From Bacillus sp. V3-13 (GTDB lineage Bacteria; Bacillota; Bacilli; Bacillales; Cytobacillaceae), in NCBI RefSeq assembly GCF_002860165.1, contig NZ_PGUZ01000027.1:62001-126000 (forward strand): a DNA stretch of 64,000 bases, in the 5' to 3' direction. This document shows positions 9,019-16,571 of the stretch, piece by piece. A program made the position numbers and the translations under genes. A model generated the notes under the pieces. The model was not told the DNA's origin. It saw only the letters and a list, made by a program, of their open reading frames with translations, and did no database searches. The first letter of the stretch is position 1; the number at the start of each line of letters is the position of its first letter.

Positions 9019-10350
9019 TTATAACCCCTTAACGCTTTTTAGCCGCTCTACAAGCGCTTTTCTTGTTGGCTGCAGGGTCGAATAGTTGGCGACGACATAG
9101 CTGTTCAACCTTTTTTTCAATAATTCATCCACTGCCAGGTTGACATTTTGGATGATTTCTATTTTGTCTTCAGGGATTCCAGCATACTTTAAACGCACAG
9201 CCATATCCGCTGCCCTTAAACCACTGCAGATGATCCGGTCAGTATGACTGCAGTTTATCTTTTCGTAATCAGCGTCCCAAATCCAGGATATATCCCGGCC
9301 ATCATCCCCTAAATCATTTAAAGGCAGCAAATACTGTTTTCGCTCATTGTTGATGTTTGATACGGATAAACTGACATTCACGCCGGCCGGGTTTTTAGCC
9401 AGATTTAACACTACTCGTTTATCCTTGTTGTCAAAGCATTCCATCCTTCCGTTTTTTACGTGGAATGTTGATATCGCATTTTGGATTTGTTCAGAACTGA
9501 GGCCGCTTTCTATACACACGCTGATGGCAGCCAATGCATTGATGGCGTTATACGAACCCAAAATAGGTATGAAAAAGTCTCCAACGTTTGTCTTTAAAGA
9601 TAAGCCTTCTTTCATTTCTAAATGTTTGATTTCATATTTAGGTTTTTTGCGTCCAAAACCGCACCGGCAGCTATAATGGCCAAGCTGCCCATAGTGAGTA
9701 TGTTTGTAGTGCAGAGGGTCGCCACATTGAGGACAAAACGTAGATTCAATCATATTGTACTGCTCAAAAGCAAAAGCATTCTTGCCTAAACCAAAGTATT
9801 CGGCTTCCAGCCCAAGATAACCCAGACGGGTGACGAAAGGATCATCTGCATTTAAAATCAGTTTTACCGCGGTTTGCTTTAAAACGTCACCAATTTTATT
9901 AACCAGAATGTCAATTTCCCCAAATCGGTCGAGCTGATCCCTAAAAAAGTTGGTAAAAACCATCAATTCTGGCTGAATTTCTTTCGTTACTCTTTCAATT
10001 GAACCTTCATCAATCTCGATCACGGCTATATCGGCTTTTTTCCTTCTCAGGAGCCCTTCGTTTTTAATGAATGCTGTTGTGATGCCGGTAATCATATTGG
10101 AACCTTCAGAATTATGTATTAAACGGAAACCATTTTCTTTGAGGATGTGCCCGACGATTTGGGAGGTTGTCGTCTTGCCATTCGTTCCACTGATAAAAAT
10201 GATTTTATCAGTTCTATTTGCCAGCTTTTTTAAAATGTGCCTGTCAATTTTCCGTGCTACTAAACCTGGCAGGTTACTCCCACTTTTATTGAACAAGCGG
10301 CTCGCTTTATGAGCCATTTTAGCCGCCAATATTGATGTTTTTACTGGCAC
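9019..10350 (-). CDS. murT: Lipid II isoglutaminyl synthase, Mur-ligase subunit MurT
   Basis: A 443-residue Mur-ligase-like protein with the P-loop [13 protein letters not shown] near residue 55. It also has the zinc-ribbon insertion typical of MurT (CPQCGDP, then YSCRCGFG) and a C-terminal DUF1727 domain (about 320-435). It activates the glutamate carboxyl of lipid II with ATP for amidation by the GatD partner. The start is GTG at 10350 after GAGGGG. First gene of the murT-gatD operon. Confidence 0.93.
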   Translation of the reverse strand: MPVKTSILAAKMAHKASRLFNKSGSNLPGLVARKIDRHILKKLANRTDKIIFISGTNGKTTTSQIVGHILKENGFRLIHNSEGSNMITGITTAFIKNEGLLRRKKADIAVIEIDEGSIERVTKEIQPELMVFTNFFRDQLDRFGEIDILVNKIGDVLKQTAVKLILNADDPFVTRLGYLGLEAEYFGLGKNAFAFEQYNMIESTFCPQCGDPLHYKHTHYGQLGHYSCRCGFGRKKPKYEIKHLEMKEGLSLKTNVGDFFIPILGSYNAINALAAISVCIESGLSSEQIQNAISTFHVKNGRMECFDNKDKRVVLNLAKNPAGVNVSLSVSNINNERKQYLLPLNDLGDDGRDISWIWDADYEKINCSHTDRIICSGLRAADMAVRLKYAGIPEDKIEIIQNVNLAVDELLKKRLNSYVVANYSTLQPTRKALVERLKSVKGL

Positions 10351-10430
10351 TTATGTTCCCCTCGCAATCTGAACAGATGTTTTTCCTTCTGGCCATGCCG
10401 GTGCCAGCCGATGGTAAGAGATGGATTGCT

Positions 10431-10706
10431 CTACGATTTTCGAATTGATTCCCAATAGCTTTCCTCTTCACGAAAAAACTCTGATAATACGCCATTTAAT
10501 GATTGAAGCTGTTCGATAAAACCGTTTAAATCACAAGTGTGGAAAGTGTCTTTAAGTTCACGGTTTTCTTCTGTTATGGAATACACATGAATTTCCATAC
10601 AGCCATCCCACCTGGCGTTCAAATCCCATGTGCCGTCTTCGCTTTCCAGTTCAAGCGCAGCTGTACCGCCGTTGTCTCTTTTATGCTCGGTTTTAATGAT
10701 CCACAT
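10431..10706 (-). CDS. Hypothetical 91-residue cytoplasmic protein
   Basis: I do not recognise a family. The product starts MWIIKTEHKRDNGGTAAL and is acidic, with several Trp and a C-terminal helix FREEESYWESI. The frame can be opened 3 codons earlier by GTG, but ATG 10706 has CACCCCTC (read GAGGGGTG) 6 nt upstream and is preferred. It sits alone, 80 bp upstream of murT on the same strand, and could be read with it. There is no signal peptide or membrane segment. Confidence 0.6.
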   Translation of the reverse strand: MWIIKTEHKRDNGGTAALELESEDGTWDLNARWDGCMEIHVYSITEENRELKDTFHTCDLNGFIEQLQSLNGVLSEFFREEESYWESIRKS

Positions 10707-10864
10707 ACAAAACACCCCTCTGTATTTGGATTGCCAATACTAGAATAAGTTTTCCATGTTTCCTTGCTTTTATTACAAACCTAATGGACCTAAAGGATGT
10801 TATTTTTAATTAAAATTAAAGCAGGTACCAGTCTATCAGCGCTTTTTTAAAAATGAAAAACTAT

Positions 10865-12286
10865 TTAAGGGTTAAAAATACGGCGGAGTTTTTCCGTCAG
10901 TTTTTCGTTGCGGGTTTGGTTGTTGTCTGCTGATTGAAGGGCATTGTTTACATCGATTAGCCCGTTGCCAAAGTTGTCGTCTTTGCCTTTAAGTCCCAAA
11001 TCGATCGCCGATGTTTTGATAATATTCATGACCTCACGGTTGGAAAGCTCCGGATTGGCAGACAGAATCAAGCCTGCCAGTCCGGCCACATGCGGGGCGG
11101 CCATGGAGGTACCCGAGAGGGCGACATACTGGTTATGAACATACGTGCTTGGAATATACACACCCGGCGCGGCAATATCAATGTAGTCGCCATAATTTGA
11201 AAAATCAGCCCGATTCCCATCATAATTCACAGCCGAAACACTCAGAACCTGCGGATAGGCAGCAGGGAATGAAGGCTGATTGGAATTGTCATTTCCTGCA
11301 GCCGCAACCATCACAACATTGTGATTATAGGCATACTTTACAGCTTCCTCGAGCACTTCGGAGCGCTGGTAATTGCCAAGGCTGAGGTTAATCACATCCG
11401 CTCCATGGTCGACAGCCCAAAAGATTCCTCTGGCAATATCAAAGGTAGTGCCATAACCTTCAGCGCCCAATGCTTTGACAGGCATCACTTTATTGTACCA
11501 GGTAACACCGGCGGTCCCTTCCCGGTTGTTGGTTTCAGAAGCGATGATCCCGGCCACATGTGTCCCATGTCCATTGTCATCATCGGGGTTATCGTTATTC
11601 TCCAGCACATTATAACCCTCGCTGAGCCGGTTTCTTAAGTCGGGATGATCCAGATCCACTCCGGTGTCAACGATCGCGATTTTAATCCGTTTGTTACCGC
11701 GGGAAATGTCCCATCCCTGCTCTGTCCCAATGACAGGAAGGTTCCATTGGTACCTCTCCCTGTAAATCAGGTCATTCGGTATATTTAGCTCATTTTGCAA
11801 AAGGATAAAATGCGGCTCCGCAAATTCAATGTTTTCCCGTTTTTTGAAGTACTCAAGAAGCTCGGCAGTATCACGGTTTTCTGAACGGAATACATACGTG
11901 GAATTAAAGTGTTTGACCATGCTCCCTTCGATGTCGCTGGCAATCTGGTCCAGCTCTTCTGCTGAAGGCTCTGAAATGAAGTCCACCGCTGCCTCATGGT
12001 CATAATAATGGCTTGTGTCCTGGTTGTTGTGATAGATGGTCTTTATTTCTGGATCATTATTCAACCTCGTGGTAATATCTTCTCCAATTTGGATATTGTT
12101 TATATTTATAGCATTCAGTGGGTTGCCGCGTTTATTCTGCAGCACCCTCAATTGCCCGCTTGCGTTGATTCGAGGCGTTGTCTGCCTCTCCTGCCTGGGA
12201 TCATCCTCCTGCAAAAGCAAAGCAGATGTGACAATCAGCAGGAAAACAAACGAACCTGCTGCAAATAAGCTTTTTGTTCTTCCCAT
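10865..12286 (-). CDS. Secreted subtilisin-like serine protease (S8)
   Basis: A 473-residue protease. Residues 6-25 are a hydrophobic signal or anchor segment, followed by an inhibitor-I9-like propeptide to about residue 165. The catalytic triad is D207 (KIAIVDTGVD), H240 (NGHGTHVAG) and S394 (SGTSMAAPHVAG). The oxyanion Asn is in VAAAGNDNS. Length and order fit an extracellular subtilase that removes its own propeptide. RBS AGGGGTG precedes the ATG. It is monocistronic, in an otherwise empty stretch; 12287-12650 holds no gene I can support. Confidence 0.93.
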   Translation of the reverse strand: MGRTKSLFAAGSFVFLLIVTSALLLQEDDPRQERQTTPRINASGQLRVLQNKRGNPLNAININNIQIGEDITTRLNNDPEIKTIYHNNQDTSHYYDHEAAVDFISEPSAEELDQIASDIEGSMVKHFNSTYVFRSENRDTAELLEYFKKRENIEFAEPHFILLQNELNIPNDLIYRERYQWNLPVIGTEQGWDISRGNKRIKIAIVDTGVDLDHPDLRNRLSEGYNVLENNDNPDDDNGHGTHVAGIIASETNNREGTAGVTWYNKVMPVKALGAEGYGTTFDIARGIFWAVDHGADVINLSLGNYQRSEVLEEAVKYAYNHNVVMVAAAGNDNSNQPSFPAAYPQVLSVSAVNYDGNRADFSNYGDYIDIAAPGVYIPSTYVHNQYVALSGTSMAAPHVAGLAGLILSANPELSNREVMNIIKTSAIDLGLKGKDDNFGNGLIDVNNALQSADNNQTRNEKLTEKLRRIFNP

Positions 12287-12651
12287 GTTCCCACACCCCT
12301 GTTAGTTTCTTCATTCTATTATCTTGTAAAACAAGGGCGAAAAATAATTGAGGAAATCATTGGAATCATATATACGACGTGACAATTATAAGTTTTTTAT
12401 CACTTCCAACTTAAATCAACTGTTTTCTCCTTGTAATATGGCTTCATCTATCGATATTAAACAAATATTTTTTAATCTTTTGTTAATATTCTGTGAATTT
12501 TTCGTTTTCTCCAATACAGTTCTTAATTCCTAAATGGTTGGGCTGCCGAAGAACTAAGTGAATAATGTAATATAAAGGCAGAAAAAAACGACCCTCCATA
12601 TCGAAGGATCGAGTTAGAAATTAATTTCATATTTAAAACAAGGGAAAAAGA

Positions 12652-12843
12652 ATGGGATGGATAGAGATTATTGCTCTTTTTTGTATTAATTTCTTTTACC
12701 ATTTCTGTGTTTTTATCGTATTTTTTACATTCTTTCCCGCTTATGAAAAACTGCCTAGTATCGTCTTTCTCCTTAATATTGCAATAGTTTGTTTGTCACA
12801 AATACTATACTCGGTTTTTAAAAAATGCTCTACAAATAATTAA
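12652..12843 (+). CDS. Possible small two-segment membrane protein
   Basis: A 63-codon frame, MGWIEIIALFCINFF onwards, with two strongly hydrophobic stretches (residues 5-28 and 36-54) and a short polar tail. The ribosome site (AAGGGAAAAAG) is mediocre and I know no family. It may be a real small membrane protein or a chance frame in AT-rich DNA. Confidence 0.25.
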   Translation: MGWIEIIALFCINFFYHFCVFIVFFTFFPAYEKLPSIVFLLNIAIVCLSQILYSVFKKCSTNN

Positions 12844-12949
12844 TGAGAAATACAAGACAAAGACACAATTCCTTAATATTCTATATTTACAATAATTTCG
12901 TAGACACCGTTTCTACAGTATTAAAAATTGAAATGGAGGTATGCGAAAA

Positions 12950-13390
12950 ATGTTGAAGCTGAAAGGCAAAAAGTTTTTATTCTCTGCACTCTTTGTCCTA
13001 GCGTTGTTGGCCAGTGCTATTCCCCTGGTACATACTCCAGGGAATAACGCTCAAGCAGCAAGTTCTTATGATGCAACAGTGACTTTCCCAAGCAGCAGAT
13101 ATCCTTACACGGCTGACCATATCCGTGATGCGATCGCGGCTGGCCACTCTTCTGTGTGTACCATCGACAGGGCTGGCGCAGACCAAAACCGGGAAGAATC
13201 TCTACGCGGAATCCCTACAAAAAAAGGGTACGACCGTGATGAGTGGCCAATGGCTATGTGTGAAGAAGGCGGAGCCGGCGCAGACGTCCGTTATGTTCCC
13301 TCTTCTGACAACCGTGGAGCGGGAGCATGGGTCGGAAACCAGCTTTCGAAGTACCCGGACGGAACCCGTGTAAAATTTTACGTACCTTAA
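12950..13390 (+). CDS. nucA: DNA-entry / extracellular nuclease, NucA/NucB family
   Basis: A 146-residue exported DNase. The N-terminus is a signal peptide ending NAQA before [12 protein letters not shown]. The NucA/NucB domain follows, with the signature [20 protein letters not shown] (residues about 91-110) and the end DGTRVKFYV. The longer frame from 12941 leaves the GGAGG only 1 nt from the start, so ATG 12950 (10 nt) is chosen. The inhibitor gene comJ follows, as in the B. subtilis nucA-nin pair, which favours the competence nuclease NucA over sporulation NucB. The assignment within the family is inferred from that neighbour. Confidence 0.85.
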   Translation: MLKLKGKKFLFSALFVLALLASAIPLVHTPGNNAQAASSYDATVTFPSSRYPYTADHIRDAIAAGHSSVCTIDRAGADQNREESLRGIPTKKGYDRDEWPMAMCEEGGAGADVRYVPSSDNRGAGAWVGNQLSKYPDGTRVKFYVP

Positions 13391-13406
13391 CCTTTCATTT
13401 ACACGC

Positions 13407-13431
13407 AAAAAGCCCGGTTAAAGGGCTTTTT
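13407..13431 (+). terminator. Rho-independent terminator after nucA
   Basis: AAAAAGCCC (13407-13415), a 7-nt loop and GGGCTTTTT (13423-13431). It stands between nucA and comJ, so comJ is reached by read-through or has its own promoter. Confidence 0.85.
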
Positions 13432-13469
13432 GTCATATAATATATTCAAAAATAAGGGAGTGAATCGAT

Positions 13470-13964
13470 ATTATTAAACAATTTCCTGTTCAAGAATTAA
13501 AAATCTCATACTCTCAAATTACGGTATTTAATGAAGGTTTAGAAAACCCTTTTTCAGATTGGACAGACGCTCATTTGGATCAGGGTTTTGTTTGGCGGCA
13601 AGGGTCTGTATCGTTTGGGGCCCTTTCTGACTTTCATTGTGAAGTGGAAGTTGCTCTTGGCGGTAAAGCGGCTGCCAGCGATCAAGCTGTCCGCTCCATC
13701 GCTGTTCCGTTTACGGTCGGCAATAATGGTGTTACAATAGCCAGCATTCTCTCAAATGAGTTAAACTTCGCAATTCCGGCTGGAACCTATGAACTTCTAT
13801 TTGAAGCGATTCCTCTCGAGGAACCTACTGAAAACGGCTTGTTTAAAGTGCGCTATATTTTTAAGTTTGTGGCATCTGACAATCCAAAAGCACGAATCCT
13901 GAAACATGATGAAGAATTATCCCCGCCTGATCAATTGGTAATGACTGGGGAAGCTGCAATTTAA
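13470..13964 (+). CDS. comJ: DNA-entry nuclease inhibitor ComJ (Nin), apparent ATT start
   Basis: The frame matches the ComJ/Nin family, which binds and inhibits the competence nuclease NucA. Translation from 13470 gives IIKQFPVQELKISYSQITVF, colinear with the N-terminus I recall for B. subtilis Nin, where the first codon is Met. Here that codon is ATT (13470-13472), placed 9 nt after AGGGAG (13455-13460), so the ribosome site points to it. The only alternative in-frame start, TTG 13575, removes 35 conserved residues and lacks a good site. GTG 13460 is out of frame and stops after five codons. Either ATT initiates weakly or the start codon has mutated. The 164-codon frame is otherwise intact. 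Confidence 0.75.
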   Translation: MIKQFPVQELKISYSQITVFNEGLENPFSDWTDAHLDQGFVWRQGSVSFGALSDFHCEVEVALGGKAAASDQAVRSIAVPFTVGNNGVTIASILSNELNFAIPAGTYELLFEAIPLEEPTENGLFKVRYIFKFVASDNPKARILKHDEELSPPDQLVMTGEAAI

Positions 13965-13988
13965 TAATGTACAGGAGGTTCTGAAAAA

Positions 13989-14105
13989 CTGGAGATATTT
14001 CTTGTTCAACGGGTGCTTAGTTCAATAAGTGGAGTGTTACCACCATTACTAAGATGTATCTTTAAATATTTAATTCAAATGTGCAAGCACGAAAAAGGGG
14101 GATGA
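13989..14105 (+). CDS. Doubtful 38-codon frame with CTG start
   Basis: A textbook ribosome site, ACAGGAGGTT (13971-13980), is followed 10 nt later by CTG, which opens LEIFLVQRVLSSISGVLPPL and ends at TGA 14103. The peptide is hydrophobic with a basic end. There is no ATG, GTG or TTG at the right distance. It may be a remnant whose start was lost, or the ribosome site may be accidental. Confidence 0.2.
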   Translation: MEIFLVQRVLSSISGVLPPLLRCIFKYLIQMCKHEKGG

Positions 14106-14126
14106 ATGATCATTCCCCCATCTTTT
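14092..14126. terminator. Terminator between comJ and the FMN reductase gene
   Basis: An A-run, GGGGG, a palindromic centre AATGATCATT, CCCCC and then TCTTTT. The hairpin can end transcription from the left and, through the opposite T-run, the convergent FMN reductase gene. Confidence 0.7.
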
Positions 14127-14141
14127 GATATTTGCATGGTT

Positions 14142-14738
14142 TTATCGCAAAGTTTTTAATGCGCCACTCCAAGCGATCACTTGGTCAAGCATAAGATTGA
14201 CATTATTTAGGTGTAAATCAGCTGGCTTGAACTCACTGAAGTTTTCAAAATCTGTGAATAATGACAAGGTTGGGTGTACACGAACGTCCGCAACCAGTAA
14301 TTCTCCCAAGATTCCACGTAAATGTTCAGCTGCACGTGCACCACCTGTTGAACCATAGCTTACGATACCGGCTGCTTTATTGTTCCATTCATCTCGTGCT
14401 GAATCAAGTGCATTTTTTAATGCTCCCGTAATACTGTGATTGTATTCTTGGACAATAAATACGAATCCATCTAAGTTAGAAAGTTTTTCTGACCAAGCTT
14501 TTAATCCTGGTTCTTCACCAGTACCTTCTCCGAGAAATGGTAATTTGAAGTCGGCAATGTCTACGATTTCATAATTTGCATTTCCACGCTTGTCAGCAAT
14601 TTCCTTTACCCAGTTGCCAACTTGAGGGCTGACACGTCCTTGACGTGTGCTTCCCAAGATAATTCCGATATTTAATTTTTCCACTGGTGTTTCCTCCTCT
14701 TTAGTTGATGTACCAAATAATTTGTTTAAAAACCCCAT
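14142..14738 (-). CDS. NADPH-dependent FMN reductase / azoreductase-like protein
   Basis: A 198-residue flavodoxin-fold enzyme of the FMN_red family. It has the FMN-phosphate loop GSTRQGRVSPQVG (about residues 29-41), EYNHSITGALKNALD (about 98-112) and SYGSTGGARAAEHLR (about 126-140). Such enzymes reduce quinones, azo dyes or nitro compounds using NAD(P)H. ATG 14738 lies 5 nt after AAGAGGTG; the 13 extra codons upstream have no site. Expression is probably repressed through the long palindrome just upstream. Substrate unknown. Confidence 0.85.
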   Translation of the reverse strand: MGFLNKLFGTSTKEEETPVEKLNIGIILGSTRQGRVSPQVGNWVKEIADKRGNANYEIVDIADFKLPFLGEGTGEEPGLKAWSEKLSNLDGFVFIVQEYNHSITGALKNALDSARDEWNNKAAGIVSYGSTGGARAAEHLRGILGELLVADVRVHPTLSLFTDFENFSEFKPADLHLNNVNLMLDQVIAWSGALKTLR

Positions 14739-14768
14739 GCGTACACCTCTTGGTACCAATATTTCTTT

Positions 14769-14850
14769 CGAATTCAAAATATTTTAATTATCTTCAATTA
14801 AAATATTTTGAATTCGAGATTATATTATACCACTAAAATTCTTTTGTCAA
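14769..14850 (-). promoter_or_regulatory. Promoter and 48-bp palindromic operator of the FMN reductase gene
   Basis: On the minus strand TTGACA (14850-14845) is followed after 15-17 bp by TATAAT (14829-14824). Directly downstream, positions 14769-14789 and 14796-14816 are a perfect 21-bp inverted repeat around ATCTTC. Each arm has the core TTCAAAATATTTTAA. An operator right after the -10 is a repressor site. MarR/DUF24-type quinone sensors such as MhqR and YodB commonly control this enzyme family, and the flank AATTCGAGAT resembles my memory of the MhqR box. The regulator is not in the window. Confidence 0.7.
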
Positions 14851-15058
14851 AAAATTAAATTAAGGGACAGGTACGATAAATCTTAGTAGGTGGCTCCCAA
14901 AAAGGCGTTTTTAATGGCTTTTAAGTCCTCATTTTTTAGTTATTTCTACTTCAGATGAATTCGGTTTTTGTGATAGGTCTCCCAGAGGTGATAGACCTGG
15001 GTTTGTTTATGTGATGATGAACAGCTTTTTTATCGGACAGGCTTAAAAAAAGTACGAA

Positions 15059-15098
15059 GGACCTGCCAGATTGGAACGCAAGTCCATAAAGCAGGTCC
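15059..15098 (-). terminator. Candidate terminator of the thioredoxin gene
   Basis: GGACCTGC (15059-15066) pairs with GCAGGTCC (15091-15098). On the minus strand a T-run follows within about ten bases. The rest of the 14851-15116 interval shows nothing. Confidence 0.5.
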
Positions 15099-15116
15099 GT
15101 GTAAAAAATGAATTTT

Positions 15117-15428
15117 TTAGGAGACAGCAAATTCTTTTACTTGTTCCTCAGGGATAAAACCTACCGATCGGTTTGTTTCTTTTCCGTTTTTAATTTGAAC
15201 AAGGGTCGGAATACTCATGATACCAAACTTACTAGCCAAATCAGGTGCTTGATCCACATCAACATAAAAGAAATCCACCGCTGTTTCCTGTTCAGCAACC
15301 GCAGAGACCACCGGCCTCAATTGTTGGCAGCCCGGTCACCAGTCAGCCCCAAACTCCAGAATAACTGGTTTGTCTGCATTTTCCACAAGTGCTTCGTAAT
15401 CAGCGTTTTTAATTGTCTTGACCATCAT
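15117..15428 (-). pseudogene. Thioredoxin with UGA in place of the first active-site Cys
   Basis: The full thioredoxin frame is present: ATG 15428, then MMVKTIKNADYEALVENADK, with a 103-codon length normal for the family and the cis-Pro motif SIPTL (about residues 68-72). The active site reads GADW-(TGA)-PGCQ: codon 31, positions 15338-15336, is TGA where the family has the catalytic Cys. No other stop or frameshift is seen. The simplest reading is a one-base nonsense mutation (TGC/TGT to TGA). The alternative is selenocysteine (a UxxC thioredoxin), since only the redox-active residue is affected. A GGTCT lies 27 nt after the UGA between weakly pairing GGCCG and CGGTT, but I cannot call it a SECIS. 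No Sec genes lie in the window. Confidence 0.7.
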
Positions 15429-15794
15429 GATTCACCTCTTTTTTAATTTGAAATCGTTGATCAAACTGTAGTAACACCGGGAACATCTAAGAAAAGCCCA
15501 ATTCAGCTGACATTATCAAAATAGCCATTCTTTTATGGAATCAAACATTAACGATTCCCTTTCTTAATTATTGACTTGTTTGCTACCTTACATACAAAAG
15601 AAGTTGGCAATTCAAAAATGTGAATCAACACAACTCAATGTGAGCTGAAGGCTGTTGTAATTAAAGTAGCTACAACTTGAAGTTGATTTTTTTATTAAAT
15701 CAAAAAAGCAGTTATGTTTAATCGGAAAGAGGAGATTGTGATAAACATATAGAATAAATTGGGAACTGTGATTTAATTATAAAGTGGTGATTGA
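15429..15794. other. Intergenic stretch without a recognisable feature
   Basis: 366 bases of AT-rich DNA between the thioredoxin and the kinase-like gene. No reading frame with a ribosome site, no strong hairpin and no repeat was seen. Confidence 0.5.
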
Positions 15795-16355
15795 ATGAAA
15801 CATAATATTCCTAACAAAATACATATTATAGGCTCAGTAGGAAGTGGAAAAACTACTTTAGCAAGACAGTTATCCTCTATGTTAAATATTCCATTTTATG
15901 AATTAGATAATGTTGTTTGGAAAAGGCATGAATCTGGAGATATAAGAAGAACTGAAGAAGAAAGAGAAGAATATTTGAATACTATTCTGCATTCTGATAC
16001 TTGGATAGTAGAAGGGATTCATAATGAAGAATGGGTTGCTAATAGTTTTCATAATGCAGAGTTGATAATCTTCTTAGATACAAATTACTCATTAAGAACC
16101 TATCGGATTATAAAGAGGTTTGTTTTACAAAAACTTGGATTGGAAAAATCAAATTATAGACCAACATTAAAAATATTTTTCAAGATGTTTAAGTGGAATA
16201 AGTATTTTGAAGAGGTCGGTAAACCAAATTTCTTTAAAAAATTTCAAATATATAGTGACAAGCTACTAGTTGTAACAAACAAGAATGAAATTGAAAACTA
16301 CTTTAACGAACGGTTGAATGCCTTCAATGAGAAGGATCGCTTTTTCTTGAGCTAA
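15795..16355 (+). CDS. P-loop kinase-like NTPase (topology modulation / FlaR-like)
   Basis: A 186-residue protein with an N-terminal Walker A, GSVGSGKTTLARQLS (residues about 13-27). It also has the LDNVVWKRH segment typical of FlaR-like/adenylate-kinase-like proteins, then WIVEGIHNEEWV (about 74-85) and LIIFLDTN (Walker B, about 94-101). These proteins are small nucleotide-binding kinases of unknown substrate. It is monocistronic. 16356-16571 downstream shows nothing. Confidence 0.75.
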   Translation: MKHNIPNKIHIIGSVGSGKTTLARQLSSMLNIPFYELDNVVWKRHESGDIRRTEEEREEYLNTILHSDTWIVEGIHNEEWVANSFHNAELIIFLDTNYSLRTYRIIKRFVLQKLGLEKSNYRPTLKIFFKMFKWNKYFEEVGKPNFFKKFQIYSDKLLVVTNKNEIENYFNERLNAFNEKDRFFLS

Positions 16356-16571
16356 CATGCAGGAATTTGATGCGTATGCGGCGTGTAAACCAAATCAATT
16401 ACTGTTTAGATAAAGAAAGCAGTACATTGTGATCGGCCAAACAAAGAGTGGAGACAGTGAGTGAAACCATACAGATAAAAGCTAAACAGCCCTTTGTTTG
16501 AATACCCCTCATTCATAGTGATGTACAAACTTCATATGATGTGTACAACTTAATAAGTCTCACCAACGGAT

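Noticed and set aside
15290-15336. A firm SECIS element after the thioredoxin UGA
   Set aside because: The stem is only about five pairs with two G-T pairs and lies further from the UGA than in the E. coli fdhF SECIS; not enough to call by eye.
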